Source: Nisaea acidiphila (lineage in GTDB: Bacteria; Pseudomonadota; Alphaproteobacteria; Thalassobaculales; Thalassobaculaceae). From it: a stretch of DNA of 64,000 nt. Made by a program: the position numbers and the translations under genes. Of the stretch, positions 55,103 through 63,635 are shown one piece after another (within the stretch, counting starts at the first letter, position 1; each line of letters starts with the position of its first letter). The stretch is from the NCBI RefSeq assembly GCF_024662015.1, contig NZ_CP102480.1, positions 1,956,501 through 2,020,500 on the forward strand. The letters run 5' to 3'. The notes below the pieces were generated by a model, which was given only the letters and a program-made list of their open reading frames with translations, had not been told where the DNA came from and ran no database searches.

Positions 55103-57298
55103 TCATCCGCCCGCTTCGATCATCGGGAACCGGATCGTAACAGTGACGCCGTGTCCGGGCGTACTCTCGCACCGGACCGTTCCCTTGAGGACCTGTGTCA
55201 CAAGATTGAACAGGATATGCATTCCGAGTCCGCTGCCGCCCTGGCCGCGTTTCGTCGTGAAAAACGGATCGAACACCTGCTTCACGACCTCACCCGACAT
55301 GCCCTGACCGTCGTCCGCATAAGTAAACTCCAGCAAGCGACCGGACCGTGCAATCGTGATGGAAATGGCGCCATGGTCGCGGTCCGAAAACCCGTGAATG
55401 ACCGAGTTCATTATGAGATTGGTCAGAATCTGGGCTATCGCGCCGGGATAACTTCGGAGGACAAGGTCGTCCGGCCCGTCGATCGAGACGGTAACATCCT
55501 CATGCCGAAGCTGTGGGCTAAGACTGTCGACGATGTCCTGAAGGTACTCGATCAGATTGAAGACCCGTTCCTCCTCGCTGGTCTGATCCACCGCAATGCT
55601 CTTGAAGCTGGAGATCAGCTTCGCGGCGCGGGCAAGATTTGCATCGACGAGTTTCATTCCCTCGGTGATCCTCGAGAGCGCGGCTTCGAACGCGCTCCTC
55701 TTCAGATTTCCCGTCGCGAGACCATCGATCAGCGAACTCGCCGAGCTCGAGACGGTGGTGCTTGCTGTGACGCAGATGCCGATCGGCGTATTCACCTCAT
55801 GTGCGATCCCGGCGACCATGGCTCCCAAAGATGCAAGCCGTTCCGACTCGATCAGGCTCTTCCGGGCCTCGTAAAGTTCCGAGATGTCGGTCGTCGCACC
55901 GACATACCCCTCGAAAACTCCGTTCTTCCATAACGGGATGGCGTTCAGGCGGTAATGCCCCGGGGCCCCTGTGACTTTGCGCGCGATTTCATAGTCCCGG
56001 ATCTGTTCGCGATTGGCGTAAGCGCTCAACAAATCCCGGCTCGCCTCTTCGGAATCGCCGACCTTTTCGTGATATTCCTGCAGCGACATGCCAATCAGAT
56101 CCGCTGCCGGGAGATCGACGGGATTGGGGAAATTCTCCGACAGATAGGTGAAGCGCAAATCCGCGTCGCACTCCCAGAACCAGTCCGCAGAAGCATGGGC
56201 AAGAATACGGAAACGGCGCTCGCTTACCCGCAATTCTTCGGTCCGCTCAAGTACGGTCTTCTCAAGGCTCGCTTTCGCGATCTCCAGAGCGCGTTGCGCC
56301 TCTATCAGGTCCGATACGTCGTATCGCAGCACTCCAAGGCCCTGAACGACGTCATCGCGGTCGACGATCGGAAAGCGCGAGATAAGCAAGTGCGCCGGCG
56401 TCCCATCAGGGCCGGCGCGGGAAATCAAGGCGTCATCTCGCTGGCGCTGCGCCATGAGGCGAAGCTCCTGCGCCGTTACATCGCCGGTAAAATCCTCGAT
56501 GCCCATCATCTCGAACATCTCGGCCGTGCTGCACCCGACCACCTCTTCTTCGGTCATGCCGATCTGCTCAAGCGCCACCTGATTGGCCCGGACAAGCCGG
56601 GTCTCCCGGTCGCGTATCATGATCCCATGAGTGAAATTGTCGAACAGGTTGCGCAGCAGATCTTCGGCTTCCTGATGCCGCCGTTCCAATCGGCGCTGCT
56701 CCGTCACATCCTGCCGCAGAAGAATGATGCCGCCCTGCGGTATCCTGGTCTCGTAGGTTACGCAGACGCTATCCCCCAGGAACTGCTCGTGCGCAGTTCC
56801 GGTGGCTTCCTCGTGGATCCTCATGCGATCCTCTATGAAGCGCTCGCGTTCGTCCGGTCCGACACCCGCAACCATCCCGCTTCCGACCACCTCCGAGAAA
56901 ATCTGCCGGAAACTGACCCCGACAGCCCGGTCCGGGTCCCCTCGGAATGTCGACGTGTACTTGACGTATTCCTCGTTGCAGAGAACCAGCCTGTCCGACT
57001 CGTCGAAAACAGCGAAGGCGGCCGGCATTGCCATGATCGCCTCACGAAGAATTTCTTCCAGACGAGTCGCTCGCGCACGCTCGGCATCCAGTGCCGCCTC
57101 CACACGCCGTCTCAGCTCACGTTCAGCCTGTCGCGTTCGAATTGCCAACCCGATCGTGCCGACGACGGCGCCCGCCGCGAGGCAGACCGGAACGATCAGC
57201 ATCCCACCGGAAACCGGCCCATCGCCGCTCGCCACCGCTACGAGCACAGCGAGCAAAGCAATATTCGTGCAGCAAACGAGGATTGCGACCATGAACAT
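55103..57298 (-). CDS. Membrane-associated PAS sensor histidine kinase
   Basis: 731 residues. Two N-terminal helices (~1-25 and ~33-53), a short coiled coil, then three PAS domains: ~85-200 (AMPAAFAVFDESDRLVLCNE), ~215-335 (NFTHGIMIRDRETRLVRANQ) and ~370-480 (ADWFWECDADLRFTYLSENF). The kinase core has His500 in AGIAHEVNTPIG, N box LTNLIMNSVIHGF, and GQGGSGLGMHILFNLV. No response regulator gene adjoins, so the target is unknown. It precedes the STAS-like and PAS genes on the same strand. Confidence 0.92.
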   Translation of the reverse strand: MFMVAILVCCTNIALLAVLVAVASGDGPVSGGMLIVPVCLAAGAVVGTIGLAIRTRQAERELRRRVEAALDAERARATRLEEILREAIMAMPAAFAVFDESDRLVLCNEEYVKYTSTFRGDPDRAVGVSFRQIFSEVVGSGMVAGVGPDERERFIEDRMRIHEEATGTAHEQFLGDSVCVTYETRIPQGGIILLRQDVTEQRRLERRHQEAEDLLRNLFDNFTHGIMIRDRETRLVRANQVALEQIGMTEEEVVGCSTAEMFEMMGIEDFTGDVTAQELRLMAQRQRDDALISRAGPDGTPAHLLISRFPIVDRDDVVQGLGVLRYDVSDLIEAQRALEIAKASLEKTVLERTEELRVSERRFRILAHASADWFWECDADLRFTYLSENFPNPVDLPAADLIGMSLQEYHEKVGDSEEASRDLLSAYANREQIRDYEIARKVTGAPGHYRLNAIPLWKNGVFEGYVGATTDISELYEARKSLIESERLASLGAMVAGIAHEVNTPIGICVTASTTVSSSASSLIDGLATGNLKRSAFEAALSRITEGMKLVDANLARAAKLISSFKSIAVDQTSEEERVFNLIEYLQDIVDSLSPQLRHEDVTVSIDGPDDLVLRSYPGAIAQILTNLIMNSVIHGFSDRDHGAISITIARSGRLLEFTYADDGQGMSGEVVKQVFDPFFTTKRGQGGSGLGMHILFNLVTQVLKGTVRCESTPGHGVTVTIRFPMIEAGG

Positions 57299-57372
57299 CG
57301 TTGCTGCCCCTCAGCACCGAGTGGGAAACGCCCCTCTCCCGGACGGTGCTACCTTATCAGATGAACGGAAAC

Positions 57373-58299
57373 TCACGAATCTCGCGAGACCGTCCCGGAC
57401 GACGCGCCATCGACACGTTTCAAAGCGGTTAGGTGACGGAAATATTCCCGAATCTGAAGCCACGGCAACTTGCACGTGAGATACATAGCAACGAGGACGC
57501 TCTCAAGCCGGCCACGCTTGAGGTCCCAAACAAGTTGTCGCCCCCAAGCCAGGCTCACCAGAACAAAAACCTGATAGTTCACGTCAAGAAACGTGCGTGG
57601 AGTGCCATACGTGACGGCGCGCCTCCAGTGCAGGTAGGTCTGATACTTCCAATAAGTGTTTGCGAGCGACCGAAGTGTATCGCGCCGCAGATGATTGACA
57701 TAGGCCGACGGAATATACCTGAGCTTGGCATTGGGAACGTTCTTGTAGATCTGCTTGCAGATCTGGAAATCCTCCGCATTGGTACGGAGATATGCCGGGT
57801 AGCTTCCGGCCCGCACCAAAACATGGCGGCGAAAGAGAGTGTTCGCTCCGTAAAGGAAGCGCGGATTGTCGACCCGGTTCTGCCCGTAATGCTGAGCCAT
57901 ATGATAGGTTCGCCAACGATCCGCGATCGTACCGAGTTCCGTTTCCTGAACGCCTCCGGCGACACCGCACAAATCCGGGTCCCGTTCCATTTCCTCGACG
58001 AGAATTCGCAACCAGCGAGGGTCGGCCGCACAGTCGGAATCTATGGACGCGATGAGCTCGCCTTTGCTGAACCTGACGCCCGCATTCCGGGCCGTCGCGA
58101 GCCCTTTATTTCCCGGAAACTTAACGAGTTTCACACCCGGATACCGCGTCGCGATCTCGACCGAGCGGTCGGTGCTTCCATCGTCGACGAGAATGATCTC
58201 GTCCGGTTTGCGTTGCTGGGAGATCAATGAAGCGATGCACGCGCCGATCGTTCGCTCGGCATTGAAGCACGGGATGTAGACAGAGACCGTAAGTGACAC
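57373..58299 (-). CDS. Family 2 glycosyltransferase
   Basis: 308 residues. GT-A fold: SVYIPCFNAERTIGACIASL, EIILVDDGSTDRSVEIA, NKGLATARNAGVRFSKGELI, the metal-binding DSDCA and a later NAEDFQICKQIYKN with acidic residue. It adds a sugar, probably to a surface polymer or glycolipid. Start GTG 58,299 is inferred from the fold because the open frame upstream is not protein-like; no strong ribosome site. A hydrophobic stretch near residue 230 suggests membrane contact. Confidence 0.86.
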   Translation of the reverse strand: MSLTVSVYIPCFNAERTIGACIASLISQQRKPDEIILVDDGSTDRSVEIATRYPGVKLVKFPGNKGLATARNAGVRFSKGELIASIDSDCAADPRWLRILVEEMERDPDLCGVAGGVQETELGTIADRWRTYHMAQHYGQNRVDNPRFLYGANTLFRRHVLVRAGSYPAYLRTNAEDFQICKQIYKNVPNAKLRYIPSAYVNHLRRDTLRSLANTYWKYQTYLHWRRAVTYGTPRTFLDVNYQVFVLVSLAWGRQLVWDLKRGRLESVLVAMYLTCKLPWLQIREYFRHLTALKRVDGASSGTVSRDS

Positions 58300-58333
58300 A
58301 GTTTGGACCCGAAAAAAGACTTGGGGAGAGCTC

Positions 58334-59398
58334 TCAGATCTCGCCGAACAAAAAGCCCAGAAGAGCGAACCGGCGTCCTTTGCGCATGTGCAGAACCTCG
58401 TGCAGCAGAGAGCACGAGAACACGATCGCGGCGCCTGCCGGGGGTTTGTAGGACTGCTCGCTGAATTCCGGGAACCAAATCTCGCCGCCCTCATACTGAT
58501 CAGAGTTCAGATTGATCGTCACCGCGAACCGGCGATAGGCCGATTGCGGGCTGGAATTGTCCCGGTGACCGTGTGCTTTTCCACCGCGCTCACCTTCGTA
58601 ACAGGCGATCCGATAGCGTTCGTGCTTGGTCACCTTGTAATGGAAGGCCTTGTGGATCTCCGGCAGCAGCCGTTTTGAAATCCGCTCGTCGATATAGTTC
58701 TGGGTTTCGGGATTGATGACCCAATGATCGATCCGGTCGCCGCGGCCATAGTCCGGAATCCGCATCTTGCAGTCGGTTGTCCGGTTCTGAAGTTTGTTGT
58801 GCCCCGGCTCGACGAATTCCTGACCCTGCATGGCATAGACGCTCATCAAATGGGTGCAGTCCGCCGGGCTGAAGACATCCGGGACGAGCAGAACCGGCGG
58901 ATGCATGCGGTAGGGCTGTTCAGCGCGCAAAGCCGACTGCGCGGCGAGCACGTCCAAAACGATCCCGGCATGGCCAGGCCTGTCCGCATTGAGCAAACGC
59001 AGAACATGACGGTTCGGTGAGACAAGAACCGTCTTTGGGCCTGCGCTAATCGGACGGCCGAAGGGCGCCTGCTGCCCAAAGGCCGCAAATGCCTTGCCTT
59101 CGGGATCGAGCAAGACCGAACCGGCATCCGCTTCCAGCTTAGGCGGTTTCTTTCCGGCCGCGACGAAGTATGCGCGAGCCCCGTGCTTCTCCAGCCGCTC
59201 CTTCGCCGCGACGAATTCTGCGGCCGCCGCACTGTTGGCTTCCGGATCGTGGCCCAGCAGCACGAAAACGTTGAAGTCACCCGCCACCGAGTCGTCGATG
59301 AGATTGAATTCGCCGCCGCCAAGCCTCGGTAAGGCGACCGGCGGGGCGATATCGCCCTGTTCAAGGTTTCGGCTCAAGACTGCCGACGCAAGTGCCAT
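58334..59398 (-). CDS. Redoxin-like domain fused to 2OG-Fe(II) prolyl-hydroxylase-like domain
   Basis: 354 residues. Residues ~15-160 resemble a peroxiredoxin/thioredoxin fold (GDIAPPVALPRLGGGEFNLI, GSVLLDPEGKAFAAFGQQ, KTVLVSPNRHVLRLL), but the first cysteine of the protein is in PADCTHL beyond this region, so the domain cannot do thiol chemistry. Residues ~175-354 are a P4H-type oxygenase: iron ligands in KAHGHRDNSS and LLHEVLHMRKGRRFAL, including the 2-oxoglutarate arginine. ATG 59,398 follows GAGAGGA. Substrate unknown; precedes the glycosyltransferase on the same strand. Confidence 0.85.
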   Translation of the reverse strand: MALASAVLSRNLEQGDIAPPVALPRLGGGEFNLIDDSVAGDFNVFVLLGHDPEANSAAAAEFVAAKERLEKHGARAYFVAAGKKPPKLEADAGSVLLDPEGKAFAAFGQQAPFGRPISAGPKTVLVSPNRHVLRLLNADRPGHAGIVLDVLAAQSALRAEQPYRMHPPVLLVPDVFSPADCTHLMSVYAMQGQEFVEPGHNKLQNRTTDCKMRIPDYGRGDRIDHWVINPETQNYIDERISKRLLPEIHKAFHYKVTKHERYRIACYEGERGGKAHGHRDNSSPQSAYRRFAVTINLNSDQYEGGEIWFPEFSEQSYKPPAGAAIVFSCSLLHEVLHMRKGRRFALLGFLFGEI

Positions 59399-59469
59399 GA
59401 CCCATCCTCTCGGTATCCACGGTGCCCGTAAATGTGCCCATTCAAATATGGAAAGCAAGAGTGTTCCGG

Positions 59470-59501
59470 AACGCAAACGGGCCCGCCAGAAGCGGGCCCG
59501 T
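59470..59501 (-). terminator. Rho-independent terminator of sodB
   Basis: Perfect 10-bp stem ACGGGCCCGC / GCGGGCCCGT (59,477-59,486 and 59,492-59,501), loop CAGAA on the plus strand; read on the minus strand it is followed by TTTGCGTT. It lies 28 bp after the sodB stop. Confidence 0.8.
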
Positions 59502-59528
59502 GCAAGAAGTCTTGTTATGTCAGATCGC

Positions 59529-60131
59529 TCAGCTCGCCTTGGCGAAGAGCTCCGCGACATATTCCCAGTTCACCATGTTCTCGATGAAGGCCTTCACATA
59601 GTCCGGGCGACGGTTGCGGTAATCGATGTAGTAGGAATGCTCCCACACGTCGCAACCAAGCAGCGCGGTCTCGCCATAGGCCATCGGGCTTTCACCGTTC
59701 GGCGTCTTGGTGACTTTCAGCTTGCCGTCGCTGCCCATCGCGAGCCAGCACCAGCCGGAGCCGAACTGGGTAACGCCGGCCTCGATAAAGGCGGCCTGGA
59801 AGTCGGCGACCGAACCCAGATCCTCGATGATCTTCTTTTCCAGCTCGCCCGGAATGGCGCCGCCGCCATCCTTCTTCATCATCTGCCAGAACTGCACATG
59901 GTTCCAATGCTGGCTGGCATTGTTGAACAGACCGGCCATCTTTTCCTTGTAGGCGGTCTGCACGATCTCCTCGAGGGACTTGTCCTCGAGACCGGTGCCT
60001 TCCAGCAGCTTATTGCCGTTGGTCACATAGGCCTGGTGATGCTTGTCGTGGTGAAACTCAAGCGTTTCCTTCGACATGTACGGCTGAAGCGCTTCGTAAT
60101 CGTAGGGAAGGGCAGGCAGTTCGAGGGCCAT
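59529..60131 (-). CDS. sodB: Superoxide dismutase, Fe/Mn family
   Basis: Converts superoxide to hydrogen peroxide and oxygen. 200 residues. Metal ligands: His in FHHDKHHQAYV, His in NNASQHWNHVQFW, and Asp/His in LLGCDVWEHSYYIDYRNRRP. The ending ...GSGWCWLAM and the absence of a leader fit cytosolic alphaproteobacterial SodB, usually iron-type. AGGAGAG precedes ATG 60,131. Single-gene unit with its own terminator. Confidence 0.96.
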   Translation of the reverse strand: MALELPALPYDYEALQPYMSKETLEFHHDKHHQAYVTNGNKLLEGTGLEDKSLEEIVQTAYKEKMAGLFNNASQHWNHVQFWQMMKKDGGGAIPGELEKKIIEDLGSVADFQAAFIEAGVTQFGSGWCWLAMGSDGKLKVTKTPNGESPMAYGETALLGCDVWEHSYYIDYRNRRPDYVKAFIENMVNWEYVAELFAKAS

Positions 60132-60328
60132 TTCGCTCTCCTGTTCTCGAATGTGATTCCGCCGGGATCCGGCAGGCCAAAGGTGAAAGCCGTTAATTTT
60201 TCGCCGATGTGCGCCAGATCCCTCGTGAACGTGACTTAATTCACATTCGCCGAAATGCAAAGGGAAGAAAACTGGACAAACAGGGGACGGACCCATGCAA
60301 TAGGGTCAAAAATCGGGGGATACCGGGA

Positions 60329-61120
60329 ATGCTGCTTGCCGAGATAACCGACACGCATCTGATGGATGGCGGGCTCCCGGCCTACGACAATATCGACACG
60401 AAGGCGTTTCTGGAGGCCGCGGTCGAAACATTGTCGGGTTTGACGCCGAGACCCGATGCCCTGCTTGTCGCAGGCGACGTTTCGGACGACGGGACCTCGG
60501 GCTCGTACCGGGTTTTTCGGGACATCGTCGGCCGGCTCGGCCTTCCGACCTATGTCATACCGGGAAACCACGATGCCCGGGAGAACATGCGCTCCGCCTT
60601 TGCCGCTGACGGTTACCTGCCCGCCGACGGGCATCTCGATTACGTCGCCGAGATCGGTCCTCTATCCCTCGTCGCTCTCGACACTCTGGTCGAGGGAGAG
60701 GTCTTCGGTGTCGTGGAGCCGGAACGCCGCGTCTGGCTGGAGAACGCCCTCCATGGGACAGAGGGGCGCCCGACGATCGTGATGCTGCACCACCCTCCTT
60801 TCATTACCGGCACCAAGATGGACGAGATCGGCTGCCGCGACGGCGACAGCATCGCTGCCGTGATCGAGCAGTTCGACAATGTCGAGATCGTTCTGTCCGG
60901 TCACTTCCACCGCTCGGTGCATCGCCGCTGGGCCGGTACGACCGCGAATATCTGCTCCTCGACCGCGCATCAGGTCGGCCTGAACCTCGCGCACGAACCG
61001 GGCTTCAAGGTCTATATGGAACCGCCGCAGGTCCAACTGCTGCACTGGCAGGAAGAGACGGGGCTCGCCGTCCATCAGGTCCCCGTCGGAACCTTCGAAT
61101 GCGTACATGCGAGCGAATAG
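60329..61120 (+). CDS. Calcineurin-like metallophosphoesterase (CpdA/GpdQ type)
   Basis: 263 residues. All metal-binding blocks are present: EITDTHLMD, AGDVSDDG, PGNHDAREN, LHHPPF and SGHFHRSVHRRW. This set is typical of cyclic-nucleotide phosphodiesterases and glycerophosphodiesterases of the CpdA/GpdQ group; the substrate is unproven. ATG 60,329 begins the fold. Alone on this strand between sodB (divergent) and the DUF2059 gene. Confidence 0.9.
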   Translation: MLLAEITDTHLMDGGLPAYDNIDTKAFLEAAVETLSGLTPRPDALLVAGDVSDDGTSGSYRVFRDIVGRLGLPTYVIPGNHDARENMRSAFAADGYLPADGHLDYVAEIGPLSLVALDTLVEGEVFGVVEPERRVWLENALHGTEGRPTIVMLHHPPFITGTKMDEIGCRDGDSIAAVIEQFDNVEIVLSGHFHRSVHRRWAGTTANICSSTAHQVGLNLAHEPGFKVYMEPPQVQLLHWQEETGLAVHQVPVGTFECVHASE

Positions 61121-61182
61121 GCGATCTCAGAGGAGACTTTCGCCACGAACCTTCGATACCAATAATTTCCAGGACATGGCAC

Positions 61183-61710
61183 ATGGCCACAATTTGCAAG
61201 CGCTTCCTCGCGACAAGTCTTCTGATCTGCTTCTCCCTCCTCTGCAGTACGCTGCTCTCCCACAGAGCAGAGGCAGAACCGGGCGCGGAAAAGCGCGCTG
61301 CGATCGAGGCTCTCCTTGTCGAAACAGACGCACTCAAGCTTGGAGCGGAGATAGGAAAGCAGCTGATCAACGGCATAAAACCCGTATTCAAGAAAGCCGT
61401 ACCGAACATCACGGACGAAGCTCTCGACGTGGTGGTGGAAGAGACGCTTTTTTCGGTTGAGAAAGCGCAGTCCGGCCTGATCGATCAGTACGTTCTGATC
61501 TACGACCGCTATTTCGAGGCGGACGAGATCGATGATCTTCGGGTTTTCTACAGAACACCCACCGGAAAGAAATCGCTCAAGGTGATGCCTCTGCTCATGC
61601 AGGACGCTGTGCAAATCGGTCAGACTCTCTCGAAAGACGTCATGCAGGACGCCATGCCAAGGATCGTGGAACGTCTTGAGGCCATGGGGTACAAGGTCAA
61701 GCAAAAGTAG
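61183..61710 (+). CDS. Secreted DUF2059 protein
   Basis: 175 residues. Signal peptide MATICKRFLATSLLICFSLL with cleavage near AEA-EPG. The mature protein is helical, with DUF2059 features (SGLIDQYVLIYDRYFEADEI, LRVFYRTPTGKKSLKVMP). Function unknown; likely periplasmic. AGGA lies upstream of ATG 61,183. Confidence 0.85.
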   Translation: MATICKRFLATSLLICFSLLCSTLLSHRAEAEPGAEKRAAIEALLVETDALKLGAEIGKQLINGIKPVFKKAVPNITDEALDVVVEETLFSVEKAQSGLIDQYVLIYDRYFEADEIDDLRVFYRTPTGKKSLKVMPLLMQDAVQIGQTLSKDVMQDAMPRIVERLEAMGYKVKQK

Positions 61711-61800
61711 GACGGGCAAACCGTATTCTCGAACAGGCGCGATCGCCTCGCTGCCAAGCCGTGATTGCCGCTGGCGCCGGAGGGTGTAAACTCCGGCGCC

Positions 61801-62757
61801 ATGATGTCCCGATATCCCCTCGATCTCACTCGCCGCAAGCCGAATATCTACGGCTTCAGCGGCCTCGACCGCAGCGCCCATCTCCGCGAGGAGGAGGGCT
61901 GGCTCGAACGCCTCGTGGGCGAAGAGAGCACCCGTCTGGTCCCGGTCTGGCGCAGCCGCTCTCTCGTGGCCGGCGCGGACAGCGAATCCCCCGCGGCCTC
62001 GCTGCTGAGCGCGCGGGAGTTCACAGTCCTCGTCGAGCGTTCGGAGACCGTGATCTTCCTCGGCAACAAGGACGGCGAAGCGCATGTCGCGGTCGACCTC
62101 TCCGCGCTCGAAGAGAAAGAGGCGGCGGACCTGGTCAGCGGCGCCGGCGAGTTCATGGACCTGCGGCAGGTCGGACCGGTGCTGGAACGGTTCGACGGCT
62201 CGATCCTCGCCTATGCCCGCGGCCTGATGCACTGGCACCAGAGGCATCGCTACTGCGGCGTCTGCGGCGCCTCGACCCGAATTTCGAAAGGCGGTCACCA
62301 GCGCAATTGCAGCAACGAGAGCTGCCGCGCGCCGACTTTTCCGCGCACCGACCCCGCGGTGATCATGCTGGTGCATGACGCGGCCGGAGAGAAAGCCCTG
62401 CTCGGCCGCCAGGCGGTCTGGCCGGAAGGGCGGTACTCGACGCTCGCGGGCTTCGTCGAGCCGGGCGAGACCCTGGAGGAAGCGGTCGCGCGCGAGGTCT
62501 ACGAGGAGACCGGCGTCGAGGTGCGCGATGTGCGCTACCACTCGTCCCAGCCCTGGCCCTTCCCGGCCTCGATCATGCTCGGTTTCCATGCCGAGGCGAA
62601 GACGAGCGAGATCTTCCGGCGCGACGACGAGCTCGAGGACGCGCAATGGTTCAGCCGGGAGGAGCTCCTGAATTTCCGCGCGCTCGGCAAGGGCCTGCCA
62701 AGCAAGGACTCCATCGCCCGGCGATTAATCGAGGACTGGCTCGCGGGCGAGGTCTGA
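61801..62757 (+). CDS. nudC: NADH pyrophosphatase, NudC type
   Basis: 318 residues. Hydrolyses NADH and can remove NAD caps from RNA 5' ends. The zinc-ribbon is CGVCGAS...CSNESC, and the Nudix box is GFVEPGETLEEAVAREVYEE followed by TGVEV. The NudC-specific SQPWPFPASIMLGF block is present. Two adjacent ATG codons (61,801 and 61,804) are possible starts; the first is chosen. No strong ribosome site. Confidence 0.93.
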   Translation: MMSRYPLDLTRRKPNIYGFSGLDRSAHLREEEGWLERLVGEESTRLVPVWRSRSLVAGADSESPAASLLSAREFTVLVERSETVIFLGNKDGEAHVAVDLSALEEKEAADLVSGAGEFMDLRQVGPVLERFDGSILAYARGLMHWHQRHRYCGVCGASTRISKGGHQRNCSNESCRAPTFPRTDPAVIMLVHDAAGEKALLGRQAVWPEGRYSTLAGFVEPGETLEEAVAREVYEETGVEVRDVRYHSSQPWPFPASIMLGFHAEAKTSEIFRRDDELEDAQWFSREELLNFRALGKGLPSKDSIARRLIEDWLAGEV

Positions 62758-62763
62758 CGCCGG

Positions 62764-63072
62764 TCAGGCCGTTTCCGGTTCCCCGGCCGCCAACTCGTCC
62801 ATCTGCACCGCGAGATCTATGTCGAGCATCGTCAGCCCACCCGCATCATGGGTGCTGAGGGTCACGTCGATCCGGTTGTAGACATTGAACCATTCGGGAT
62901 GGTGATCCATCTCATCGGCGATTTCCGCGACCGCCGTCATGAAGGCGAAGGCCGTTTTGAAATCGGCGAAACGGTATTTCCGCGTGATCGCGTCCCGGCC
63001 CTCAGCAAGGCTCCAGTCGGGCAGGCCAGCGAGAGCCCGGTCCCGATCCGGGCCGGTGAGTTTCTCCATCAT
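62764..63072 (-). CDS. phhB: Pterin-4a-carbinolamine dehydratase
   Basis: 102 residues. Family motifs: ALAGLPDWSLAEGRDAITRKYRF, FAFMTAVAEIADEMDHHPEW and NRIDVTLSTHDAGGLTMLD in consecutive order (listed in parts), with the active-site histidine pair HHPEW. It recycles the oxidised pterin cofactor; no phenylalanine hydroxylase gene is near, and a role in molybdopterin or other pterin chemistry is possible. ATG 63,072 has GGGGGA upstream; a TTG further up is rejected. Confidence 0.92.
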   Translation of the reverse strand: MMEKLTGPDRDRALAGLPDWSLAEGRDAITRKYRFADFKTAFAFMTAVAEIADEMDHHPEWFNVYNRIDVTLSTHDAGGLTMLDIDLAVQMDELAAGEPETA

Positions 63073-63138
63073 GTCGGCGTCCCCCAACGTTACGCTTCCA
63101 TGCTAGCGCATTTCCCGCGCGCCGGTTATAGCCATGGC

Positions 63139-63537
63139 ATGGCTCCGATGACCGAACCGCCGACGCTGGACGATATCGAACGGCTCGCCCGCGAGGCGTT
63201 CGCGACGATCCCGGACGGTCTGCGGGTGCAAACCGGCGACGTCACCTTCCTGGTCACGGAGTTCGCGGAAGAGGACGTTCTGGACGAGCTCGGTGCCGAG
63301 AGCCCGTTCGAAATCCTCGGCCTCTATGCCGGCGTGCCGTTCGGCGAGGCCTCGACCATGGCCAGCCCCTCCGACCTCAACCGGATCTTCCTCTACCGCC
63401 GACCGATCCTCGATTACTGGTGCGAAACCGGCGAGGACCTGCAGTCCATCGTGCGCCATGTCCTGGTGCACGAAATCGGCCATCATTTCGGGTTCTCCGA
63501 CGCCGACATGGAAGCGATCGAAGCCGGCGCAGACTGA
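63139..63537 (+). CDS. Zincin-like metallopeptidase family protein
   Basis: 132 residues of the small Zincin_1 family. The zinc motif HEIGHHFGFSDADME is intact, with the preceding helix LQSIVRHVLV; the family also has FGEASTMASPSDLNRIFLYR-like sequence before it. Protease activity has not been demonstrated for most members. In-frame codons further upstream reach other possible starts; ATG 63,139 is taken. Divergent from phhB. Confidence 0.87.
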   Translation: MAPMTEPPTLDDIERLAREAFATIPDGLRVQTGDVTFLVTEFAEEDVLDELGAESPFEILGLYAGVPFGEASTMASPSDLNRIFLYRRPILDYWCETGEDLQSIVRHVLVHEIGHHFGFSDADMEAIEAGAD

Positions 63538-63592
63538 CCTTTCACCGGGCGGATTGTCGCAGGCACACAGACCTCCTTGTGTTGCCTTCTAA

Positions 63593-63603
63593 AAGATATA
63601 TTT
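63593..63603 (+). promoter_or_regulatory. AT-rich NsrR-like half site upstream of the truncated haemoglobin
   Basis: AAGATATATTT differs at two positions from AAGATGCATTT, the half site of the nitric-oxide-sensing repressor NsrR. It lies 33 bp before the haemoglobin ATG. A second half site is not clear, so this is weak. Confidence 0.3.
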
Positions 63604-63635
63604 TATATTCACCTTTAAGCGAAGGGAGACCTCGC

